Shown piece after piece: positions 25,001 to 37,000 of a DNA stretch of 64,000 nucleotides; position 1 is the first letter of the stretch; the number at the start of each line of letters is the position of its first letter. Under the pieces are notes generated by a model. It was not told where the DNA came from. It saw only the letters and a list, made by a program, of their open reading frames with translations, and made no database searches. Origin of the DNA: Ancylostoma caninum (Eukaryota > Nematoda > Chromadorea > Rhabditida > Ancylostomatidae); contig JBAJFG010000483.1 in NCBI GenBank assembly GCA_037903475.1, positions 1-64,000 of the forward strand. Direction: 5' to 3'. Made by a program: the position numbers and the translations under genes.

Positions 25001-28000
25001 GCCCGCCGCATAACGTCATTTGAAAGCACGGACGCCGCAAACCCGCAAACGGCGTGCCGAAATTGGTCGATGGAAAGCGTTTGTTGTGGGACCTTCTCAG
25101 GGATTTTTCTATAGTTTTCGTCCAAGGCGTCGCCGTGGGCTACGAATTCAATAGAGATTTGCGAGATAGAATTTTACCCGGACCTTGCCTTTAAGGTTAT
25201 GGCTGTTTTTCTTTGCTGTTACCTCTTTATGCCTTCCTTCTCTCCACCACTCGAATGATTTTTTGATTATCTTGGTTTACTTTTTCCTTTTTTTTGTCCT
25301 TGGATATCGTCGGGATCCTTAGCGTCTAGCCGCGGCTGCGCACTGTCATGCGCAGTTTTGCAAGGATCACGGAGATATCTAGAGCAAAAATCTGACTTGC
25401 AAAAATCTGAGATTCTTTCCTAATGCACGCTTCCTTCCTGGAGTAAGTGCCCAAATCTAGGTAGTTGACTCATTGGCTCGAGAGCAAAGGTGTCGTGCGT
25501 GCTTTTCCCGAAAAATGGGTCATCATTTTATTGTCACGCTCACGCCTTTTGTATTGCAAACGCACTTGTGGTCCATTCTCCCGGAAAATATCTCCCCAAG
25601 CAAGACTTTAACCCGTGAAATGTTTTTCCACACACATTCTCGTCCAAAGGGTTGCCATCGGACTTTAGAGTAAATGCTCTGTGTTTGCCTGAAAGAGAGT
25701 GCTTGCGGATTCAGAAGCAACGGAAGAAATCTACGACGTTGAAACTCCATGGAATGAGAAAATACAAACAACCTGTGAAAGGTGCTACAGCATGGGGACA
25801 GCGATGTGCTTAGCAGTGCCTGGAGGATATACTTGCGTTTGTAAATCAGGATGGAGCGTAAGTGCTTGTCATTTAGGAAGTGTATTTCAAAAAGAAAGCT
25901 TCAGTTCACGTTTACGTCATAATCCCACCTCTCACCAAAAATTAGTTTCAGTTTGAGGTGCAAATCTCTCCTTTCACTGAGATGAAACTATACATGTCGG
26001 AAGTAACAATTTTTTTTTCACATTTTTGCTATTTTGACGACCTCAGAGATTTTTATCGCTGCTGAATGCATCTAATAACCGACCTCAGCTCAAGAAAGCC
26101 AATGTTAAGATGAGGACGCATGGAAATTGGATCTACATATCTACGCGTATGTATGTACGACTTCCATAGTATTACTGCACTATATTTCTCCATTTTTGCT
26201 AACGTTTCGACATCGTCGATAATTTGGGCCCAAAAGCGGATGGTGAAAAAGACCAAACGTAGGTTATTAACACAAACGCCCCATCGTTTTACGATTCATC
26301 GTTTAACAGGGAAGCGAAGTCGAAAGAAAAAGAGCATAGCCGCGAGTTGAGAAAGTTCAAACCTTATGCGTTGTCACGAATAAATGGCTTAGTGGCTCTA
26401 TCCCTCGACCACCCACAACTCGAGCTAAAGTCGTGAAGTCAATTAACTGAACGCGATATTACATAGAAGAACTACAAATGAGGTCGAGGGGATTCGGGAT
26501 TGAAAAGCACATGGGAACTTAGTGCAAGCTATGAGGGATAAGTGAAACAAAACACAACTGATTAGGACAATCAGAATATATTAATGACGAGCGAGCTGTG
26601 GTGAATCCGACATCCGACAGTGCAAAGAATGAACCGGCAGGTTCCGCGATGCGCCAGGATATAGCTGCTTATTGCAAGAAGAATTACAAAAAGAGCAATA
26701 AGACGACAAGTTCAAGAAGGAAGGAATGTGCCGCCACTGGCAGAGAAACCTCACAGAAAAGTATGAACACCCGGAGGCAGGTGCCGCGATGGTGGATAAG
26801 TTGCGGATTTGGTCGATCCTAGTTTAAAACCGCCTTCGGTGCGATTAAATGTGCAACGCTCGGACCTCTCTGTGGACCTGGGTGGTCGTCGTTCGTTCAT
26901 TTATGTTGTGTGTTGACATTTCTTTCCAGGGATTCCGCTGCTGGAGGGCTCCAAATATGTGCGAGCTACAAAATTCTGCTTGCGAAGGGAATGATACTTG
27001 TGTGACCGAAGTAGACAAGGTATTCTGTTTCGTTCTACGGTTTCGGCCCTCAATATTGGCTGGATATTTAGTCATCTATCTTGTCTCTGCTATTAGTTCA
27101 AATTATTATATATGGTGAATATGAACGGCATTTTTTTCAAGAGAAAAATTGACGGAGATCCAACCATTTTTTAATGTTCAGGCATATTGTAGCTGTGACG
27201 ATGGATTTGGTGGCTTACACTGTGAAGTGTCCAAGAGCATTTTGTTTTGGTACGAAGATAGTAAGGTAGAATATTAGATATAAATGTTTATTTGCAATAC
27301 AGTCGTTCCAGAATAGGAAAGAGTCTTTGAAATCTTCGCGAGATAAAACGAGAAATTAGCGGGACAACTAATTCTCGTTTCACTTCGTGAAGAGAATTTT
27401 TTACACAAAAATTGGCAAGAACATTTACTATCCTTCCAGATTTTCTTTCTCACACCTCCCGTTACCAGTGATCTAATCCTCACTACAACAGAAACATCCG
27501 TGATGATTGCTAAAGCCGTTGTGCTATTCCACTTCCCACGACCAGTGATTGTAAGCATTTATTCCAAAACAAAAGGAGTCTACAATAGAAGTGAAAAGAA
27601 TAGACGAGAAGGAAACCGCACAGTTCTGCACTTATGCGCGAGGCTTCAGTGTCAGTAGGACCCATGAAGAGAGAACAGGAGAAACAGAATCCAAACTTCA
27701 ATGTAGATGGAATACTAAAAAAATTACTGATTTATTATCAAAGATATTTATTTGATTGACAAAAAGGTTATTAATTTATTTAATCAATAACTTTTAATAA
27801 TAATTCAATAACTTTTGGGTTATTCCATTCACTTTGAAGTTTGAATTCTCTACTTCCTTTTCTCTCTTTCTAGTCATGGAAAACATTTCCAAAATTATTT
27901 ATCCTTGCAAGTTCTTTTGTGAAATCACCAGTGACAGTATCGATATTAAAGTACGTTCCACTACATAGTATAAACAAAAACAAAACGCTTATTGTATCAA

Positions 28001-31000
28001 GTACTAGGTTGAGGAGAAAGTAATGGAAGAAAAGGCGCCCAAGTATGATATTCAATCCTAACTCCAAGGAAGTTTTTTTTACCAGTGAGCGGAGTAAACA
28101 TCTTTGAATCTATAACATTGCTCTAACGAATGAGTAGAATGCTTTTCAGAATTGCGCAAGCTGTATCTCGACATGCAAAAGTACCTATGCTCAAAAATGA
28201 TCAAAATTTAGGGGCTCTATTTTGCCCAAGAAGAGAGGGGTACGATGTGATGGTGATTAGAAAGCAACTACTCAGTAAGAGTAGTAGCTTGCCAGAGTGC
28301 AAGAGAGTCCAGCTTGTTTGGGGCAGCACTTTTTACCAAAAAAAGTCGAAAATTTGGTATGTAAGTGACGTAGCATGGAGCAGAGTTTTCCGTTTTTGCC
28401 GTTTTTTCTTTGTTGGTTCCCCTCGGCTTTCAGATCTGGTCCACCAATATTGTAGTTGCAACTATCCTACGTTGTGGGAGCTACTCGAACTACAACAATC
28501 ATTTCGTGTTGTGCCATGAGAGCATTTTTCGCGTGGCTCCACACGAAAGCCCTCATCTCCAGAATCGAAGCAAGTGGAGTGGTCATGTACTGTGGAATGT
28601 CTGGCAACTTCCTCTTCGATTGCACTGATGCTGTTCTTGACCCCAGTACTTATCAAGGTGTCGCAGAGCAGCTCATAACAAAAATTGGGGCGGAAGCACC
28701 CTTTCACAATTGAAGGCGTAAGTGCGTCGAGCACTCCCTGGTTCTTGAATGGTCACAGTGTAATACTTCCCTGCTACATATATCAGCAGGCCATCCCTAA
28801 TCAAATCATCAGCGATAAAGAACAAGAAAGATTTGAAGAACTGCTCCCATTACTCCCTCCTCAATCGTGCAGCTTGAGTGATCAGTTAAGACTATAATAG
28901 CTCTCGCCAACACCCATACTGTTATTGTTGGTGCAGAAAGCTAAGCAATTTTTAGGACCCACAAGAATCGTATCAGGAATTCCGCACTAGTTTCCTGATG
29001 TTTGCTGGTTATCTTTTCTTATTTCTTCATCACCCTGCAATACTTGTTCTGAGCTTCTGGAAATGCGCGCTTGCATGGTATTCGACTGCAGTATTCTTCT
29101 CATTAGGTGAGTTTAACCTGCAGCATACGTTTGTATAAAAGATGTGTAGAATTCCAATTTCTGACTCCTGCTACTTCGCCGCTTTTTGGGGATAAGGCTG
29201 CTGTAGGTCTGTACTCTAATCCTTTCGCTTTTACTTCCTTTCATCTCCTGGATTCACTATAATCCGCGAAGCGCATCGAAGCTGCGTTTGGTGAGCAAGA
29301 CAATGATTTTCCTGAGTTTAGTTGGCCGAAATGTAACGTGGCACACGTGTCCGAGTCAAAGCAACACTTTGCTTCGGTATGATGATGTTGTCAGAAACAT
29401 TTCACTAACATTCTACTCTCATGTCAGTAAGGAGAGCTATTGTTTCAATAAGTCTGTAGATGCTCATATCGGTTTCAGCGGCCCTCACTTACGTTCTCGA
29501 GGCGATAAACGCAAACGAAACAATTCGTGGTATACAGAGGAATATTTGGGCTTTTGATATCAATGGAAACAGTACATGGTATTTCGGCCAAACAGTGAGT
29601 TCTGTTCAGCCTTCGAGCGAAGCACAAAATTTTTGATAGTAACAAAGATGGTATAATAGCTAGTCACCGCCGATGAATAGGATTTCTAATATTCCCTATC
29701 GCGCTTGCTGAATGTGCACGAGAATTTTCCGTTCAGTAAGTTAAAATTTCGATTTCCTAGCACTCACATCCAGCCAAAGCTCCACCGCAGTTGAATTTTT
29801 CCCAGTAATTGGGTTTATACCTTACAAGATCATAGTGCGAAAGGATTATATCTGTTTTCTGGGGCTCAACTGAGAACATTTTGAAATTAAGCTATTTTGG
29901 TAGTTTCAATCATTTTAGATCTTCCCCACGGAATTGTTTTGAATTCCTTTGCATTGTACATGATACTTTCGCTCGACCAGAGGGTGCCCTTTGGCCCGTA
30001 GGACTCGTACCAGATATCATAGCCAGATACACCTTCACCAGTGATGTGCATTACAGGATTCAGGTGCAACAAAAACAAGAATTTCAATCTTTCCAATCAA
30101 AAAATTTTTCTTATAAAATAACCACGAGCACTCAGAGCAGCTGCACAGTTTTTCTGACATTCAATCTCTTTCAGTATCGTCTGGCATGTTCCTTTGTAGT
30201 GGTGGGTGGGATAGTCGTTGCTATCGGCTTCGGATCATCCACTCAGGTCTGCTAAATTGATCGCCGTAAACGCTCACTTTACACACAGTATTTGTCATGA
30301 AGAAATCACCTGAACATTTCATTGATTGGTTTTTCTTTGGAATTTAAGAAATACATCAGAGACTACTGCTCTTTGCATTTAGCTTGTTTCTTCTTGGACC
30401 TGTATGGGAATGTACTCGGTAACGTCCCCAAACTTATGGCTTCCACTTGTTTGCCTGAACTTCATAGCTGCACTTTCTGCGACTGCCTACTCATATGAAT
30501 CAATATTTATCCAAAGGAACTTACCACTATACGGAGAAAGAATAGAAGAATACGTGGAGCAACTGGACGAGCGTGGGAAGAATGACATTCTGAAGGTGAT
30601 CCCGTTTTTGAGAATAATTTGCCATGCGCATTCGACCATTTCGTTGATGTTCATTATCCGTCAGGGATCGAAAATCTCTCATTCAACCCTCCACTATGAT
30701 TACCACATACAGAGAGAATTATTCCATCTTAGTTAGCTCCGAAGTCCAAGACTAATACGTGCGTGGTGATTTCCATTTGAAAACAGTGTCCATCAATTGT
30801 ATTGTCCCATGGATAGTCCTGTAAATGTGTTGCCAAGTAAAAGGGCGAACCGCGCGAAGACTTTGATTCTAACAGAATCATTCGAAGCGCTTGAATATTT
30901 GATCAAGACCTACTTATAATCAAATACTTCAAACATTCAAGAAGGTTTCTTATACCATGTGAAATCCCAGCAGCTCGCATTCTTGTTGAAAACGGATATA

Positions 31001-34000
31001 ATAAGGCTCCTGCTACAGCATGGTTCCTACGCTCGACAGCGGATAGATTACCACTGATCCTTCCCTATGTGGAGGACCGTGCAGCACGCGCCGTAAACCA
31101 AGTGATGAGAGAACGCGGCTTACCAGTTCGGCTGGTGTTCCACTCACCACCTACCTTGAAGCACCTATTGACCTCCACCAGCATATACGAAGATAAATGC
31201 TCCGAAGCAGGGTGTCAGTGTTGTATCAATGGGAAAATTTGCCAGCTAAGGGGCACGGTTTACCTCATCAAGTGCGATAGTGTAGAGAAAAATACGTGGG
31301 TGAGACGATGAGACCACTTCGGAAGCGACTGGATGAACATCGGCGAGCATTATTGAATCCCTCCTTCTATCCGTCCGAGAGTTTCTCGAGACACCGAACA
31401 TTGAGGCACACGTATGAGCATGCTCCGACGTTCACAGTCATCGTTCTCCATCGACATCTCACACAGACTTTGGAGAGAAAAGTAATGGAGGCGATGGGAA
31501 TAGAGAGACACGATTCACAAATCAATTACAGAGAGGAACTAAGAGAGGTGGTAAGGTTGGTATCGTAAGCGAAAGTATAAATGGGTTGATCTTTAACGTC
31601 GCGTGGCCATTTCATTGTGTAATTGAATAAGATCGTAGGGGTGAGGCCGCCTGTTTTACGCATTAGCTTGTGTTCATGAAAGTTATGTCCTAAGTTTTTG
31701 ATGTGTGAGAAAACAAACACCGCTTGTCTGTCGTAGTCGGAAGACTTAAATATCACCTACTTTCTGGTATTGTTAGTATATGTATTTTTGTAAGCTTCTG
31801 ATGAGGTTGCAATTAATTGTGGAAGTTAAGATCCGATGAAGGCGTTAACGAGCTTACAAATAAAGCAATTGGAGAGACTCCATTTTACTATTGAAGAAGA
31901 TTTAACGTATGAAGCTCAGAGAAAGAACAGTACTGAACTAGAAAGTGTTTTACTCTAATCAACAAATTAAGAAACAGAACCCTAAACCTCTTTCTCCCTT
32001 TCGTTCAGCACTGGTCTTTATTGTTGGGACATTCGAATTTCATATTCATTTGAAGAGTTCGATATCCGAAGGCAAAAATATTCGATTTCGAACGAATGGA
32101 TTTGAATGTTCCAGCACTGGAGGGCAATCCAGTGCTAATAAATGTTTGAATTGTTACCTAAATTGTTGATTAAAGTCACAAAATTGTTCGGTTTTTATTC
32201 GATGTATATCACACACGTAGTCATCTTTTGTATCAAGGCGAACAGCGTTTTATATCCAACGTGCCGTGCTCCATGGCCCATCATTGCCAATATTTATTTA
32301 TTTGTTTGTGGATTTATTTGTAAGTGCATCACAATTGATTTGCTTGCTACCAGCAATATTCTTACGACAATCACATGTGTGTTAATGGAACACCAATCAC
32401 AACAACTCTTTCTTTGTTTCATGTTGACACGAGCTGTTGGACGTGATTCTGACCATGAGGTTCTCAAGAAGTGAGTATTTACATAGCATGCTGAAATTAT
32501 TTAATTCCAGTGCCAACTTAGTATTTACTTTACGTGCATTGGACCTTGGCTGCTGGGCACATTTTGGTTACTACAGACAGTATCCTGCTACCTTGTAACA
32601 GACGTGTATGTAAATAGGTTAGTCCCCCCACCTTTTTTTGATAGATTAGTAAGACAAACACTTAACAGGTATGGGCAAATCCTGAGGAAAATGAAGACAT
32701 GTTTAGTAAATCCAATCTGATCAGAATTTCTACTCTAAATATCTACAATGTACATAATCATTTATGTACAAGTGAGTTACCTTTTTTTTCAGGCTCATGT
32801 TGGTGTTTTCGTGTTTAAGAAGTCTATGCAGCATCCTCCATTCCGCCTTCACTGCGCCTACAGTTCCGTCCTTCTTCACTCGAACAAACAGTTTCCTCTT
32901 GAAAATACGCGGTCTATTTGCAGATGTACAGCAAACTGGTCTGGTTAGCTATGAGAATGTTACCTGAGAACATGTCACCTGTATATGATCCGATGACCAT
33001 GTGGACACGAGAAGAAGTGTTGGAAAAGTACCAGAGAAAAACCAAAACGGAAGGGGAAAGTATGAGCTCACACAAAAAAGGAGAGTATCCTTGTCGTGAA
33101 GAATGTTATCCCTGGCCTCCTGCATTCAAAGTGAGTCGACTAGCAGCATTCGCTAAAGAGTTACATTGACAAATAGCTTACAAGCATCTTTTCCTTGAGC
33201 CTTCCTAGTGCTCTCCAAACATCCTGCCATCGCTCGAGACCTAGTGTTGGAGGGAAGGATAGGAGGTTGTTAAGAAAAGCCGGTGCCATGTGCTAAGGAG
33301 TTGACTCATTAGCACGAGGTGTGCGGAGGAAAAAAGCATTTTTAATGCTGGAATAGAATACATAATCAGAACTGGAACTTTTATCATTGGTTCCTGAAGG
33401 TAGCCGCGGAAATCTTCACTTTCGACGCGAGCTACTTCAAGTGTAATGTGTTGTGTTTGTCAGAATGCGTATAAAGTGATGAGTTTGTAAAATTGTCACG
33501 ACTGTCAAACTAATGCAGCAAAGAATCGCCTGACAGGGGATATGAAAGCCTTCGTGTCCAACAGCGGACAACGGGCGAGCACATTTTCATACTAGCTGGG
33601 GCCGTATCCAAGAAAGTTGGAAATATGGGTTAAATGGGGCAAGCCGGCAACGTGGGTGTGGCCGCGTTTTCTTGCGATTCAAGAAAATTTATATGCCGAA
33701 ATTTTTCCTTCCAACGGAATAATATTAATCCGCCTGAAAACGCCTGGATATATGGGAAAAATGAGAGAATTCCTCAGTGAAAAATACTCGTTCTTTTAAT
33801 AAGCAATGGTTTAGCAAGTACGATATGCATTTTGGTAAAAACATGATGATTGGTCAATGATTTTCACTGCTCAAAATTTATGACTATGGTTCCTTTTACC
33901 AAGCTGGTCTTCCTATTTTTGTAATGATCTCGTTGCGTCGTCGCGGTGATACACTGCTTGTCGTAGAAATGTTGTAGCACTATCTTCCCATCTATGAACG

Positions 34001-37000
34001 TGCGCGCATAAGGAGACAGTGGACGCGTACCTACGTCAGGTTGAGAATGGACAACGAGTTTGGAGAGAAAGCCGCAGTCATATGGGTACATTTCTTACTG
34101 CTCATTCCTTTGAACAAGTCTCACAAATTAGAGAGGTTCCAAGACTATTCAAAGACTACTGTAAGACTTAGTGAACGCTTTTAGGCAGTATTCTTTGATG
34201 ATCTAGAAAAACATGCTGTCTATGAACAGCTCAACTATACACTGGACCAAACTCGGTAAGTCATCTTGAGGTATATGTGCTACACATTGTTTATGCGTTA
34301 GTTAAAGCTCTTTATTTGCTTTTTCTTGTCTAGTGTATGAAAACAGCGCACATACTAAGGGAGGGTCATTGGTGAAATGGGGTAATGAGAGGATTGGAGG
34401 GAATGGAGGGGGAAGCGTGTGCGTGGTGTGCTTCAAAGTGTGATGAGAACTCAGGAACTGCAGAGTCAGGGTTTAGTTAAGAGATGTGATCCCTCATAAT
34501 AGGCACAATGAAAGCATGTTAAAAACAGCCTACTATCAGCTCATTGTAGACGATTGGTCTAATGACACCTAAGAATGTTCCATATGACATGTCTACGGCG
34601 TGCAGGTTAGGTCCGCTTGGCTGACAAATTCAAATTCAATATGAAATATAGTTTTGTAGCCGAACACGAGGTTGTTAGTGAACATGACACTTCCGCACGC
34701 AAGACTCTCGAGGCGTTTTGGATTCATGTCAAAAATCTAAAAATGAAATGCAAGGAGGAGCGCCCAGCTATCAACAATGAACTCCTACCGTATTTTAGAC
34801 TGTAGCATCTAAGTCGAGGCATGGTTTGTGGCAGAACGTCTCATTCTACTAACACGTCTGACGCATTCGGTCGTCACACGGTTTTTTGTTATTATTTTCG
34901 ATAAAGTGGTAAAAGTGGTCGGGGTTAATCAATCCCGTCACGAGGGATGCGCCACGCATTTGACTTCATCTGAGCATCGTAGAGGCGTTGAATGCGTATG
35001 TGCCCTGTACAATGACTTGCGGGGGCACCCGATGTACCAAGTCAGCGCTTCATCCTCCCAGACTCCTCTGGTACCAATTTACCGACCCCGGAGGGATGGA
35101 AGGCTTGGTTGACCTCGGGCGGGATCGAACCATCGATCTTGTGCGTGCACAGCGAGCCTCTTACCACTGCGCCACACGCGCCCATTATTTCCGACATAAT
35201 TTTTTTATTAATTGTTTATTATAATAATTAATGTCTTTACTAATTTTATTTTACGTCTGGGTTCCCAAAACGGTGAGACCCCGCTTTTTTCCCACTTTTT
35301 AAGCGCCCACTTTCTGCGCTCGCCACTGGCCCACAGTAGTTTCAGAGCTAGAAAAGGCGACAGATTGAGAGTGCATTAAAAAGGCAAAAAAAACAAGAAC
35401 ACACAGGTAAGTGTTGCAATCGCATAAATACATGGAGCATTTACATATACAATAGGTACACATGTCATCTACGTATGTTATTAATTTTCCCATTAGCGTT
35501 CGAAGAAGGTGCGACCTTCTGAAGGTTCAGAACAGAGTTTACGACGGGCGGCGAACGCGTCACCTTCCATACTCTGCACGAATATCATCACGGCCTCATA
35601 TGACTTTCTTAGGCATCAGAGGCCATCAGAGACGAGGTAGACAACGCATCGTCAACGACCAGCTTTGGCCGGCGTCGTCGGGCGTCGACGTTTTTAGGAA
35701 GTCAATCCGACCGTGCTTCTTCTAGCGTCTAGCAACGTCTTCAAAGGGATATTCTTATTGCTAAAAAAATAAATTGAATTTCCTTCTGTCATTTCACCGT
35801 CTTCAGTTTTAACCTAACAGGGGATGCAAAAAATCATTGCATCACATAAATTGTGCTACAACTCGGAAAAGGATTCCAGATTTCAATGCTATTTCAGTAC
35901 AGATAATAGTTCATATCTTTATCTAGTACAACTATTTCAGATACATCTGATATTCTTAAATTATAGCTTTTTAGGTGGTTGTTCAAGTGCTGGATAGTTA
36001 GCATTTGTCAAGCAGATCCTCAAGAAGGTAGCTCAGAGCAACAACATTCATGGACTGAAGAGGAGGTTAGAAAAAACGAGGACCTCATTCCTTATAGAGA
36101 AAGTGATGGTTATTATTCATTCCGAGAAAAAACGAGGATTCCTGTTATAGCTGGAACGTCATCTGTGGATATATTACGAAGTGCTTGACAAACCATCTAT
36201 TTCGAAGCAGTACATACTTGGGGAGTATGTTCAGAAGAGTGGATATTACGTACGTTTTGTAACATGTACTTATACATGGTTATATTTCACTAAAATAGTG
36301 CTGCCTACGCACATATCAAGTCGTAGGTGCTTGTAAACATGCCATGTTAATGACGATATGTACTTCTACATTTAAATAGCCCTCGCGGTTATTACTTTGA
36401 AGCAGGTATTTGTTACATAGGTAAGAGCGTATATGGAATCTCCTCTCATACGTAGCTTGGATGCTAAGATCTAGGTTCACCGGTTCGTCTCATTTGTCTT
36501 GATATTCAAAGTCGTCTCACTTGTGGTTGTGCTCTGAGTCAAGGAACCCTTCCAGGTGTGAACTGACGAAGACATCAACTGTTTCCAGTAAAAAGTTGTA
36601 TACAGCCTTTTTCTCGACCATCTTTCGGTCCTCACCAAAAAGGGAGGCCCTGATGATACCAGCAGCATAACCTAATTGAATCACTACCTGTGGTCTGCAA
36701 ATGCTTAGTTCAGCATTATTCCAGGGCTGCAGAAACAGTGTAAGAAAGCAATGCAAGGCTCCTACTGACTCTGTACGATATACAGTGTTATGGCGCTCTC
36801 GAAGCTCCATTGAACAAACATACGGGCAGAAGTTTCGGACTATATGTTATCTTAGAAGAACCGTTTTCAGAAATCGATGGAAAATTATCTCAGAATGGGT
36901 GAGAGGCGCGACCTTCTCCAAATGTGTATGCTTACAACGATGGATCGAAGTCGAAACACCGAACAAGTTTCATTTCTCAGAACGGCTTTGAAAGACATCG

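Noticed and set aside
28434..28920. GPS-like CSCNYPTLWELLEL in one frame and other open frames
   Set aside because: The frame does not join in phase to the preceding exon and no transmembrane helix follows. Not enough to place a GPS site.
32142..32474. 110-codon plus frame with hydrophobic stretches in the receptor intron
   Set aside because: Its donor phase does not fit the next transmembrane exon, whereas skipping it joins the flanking exons in phase.
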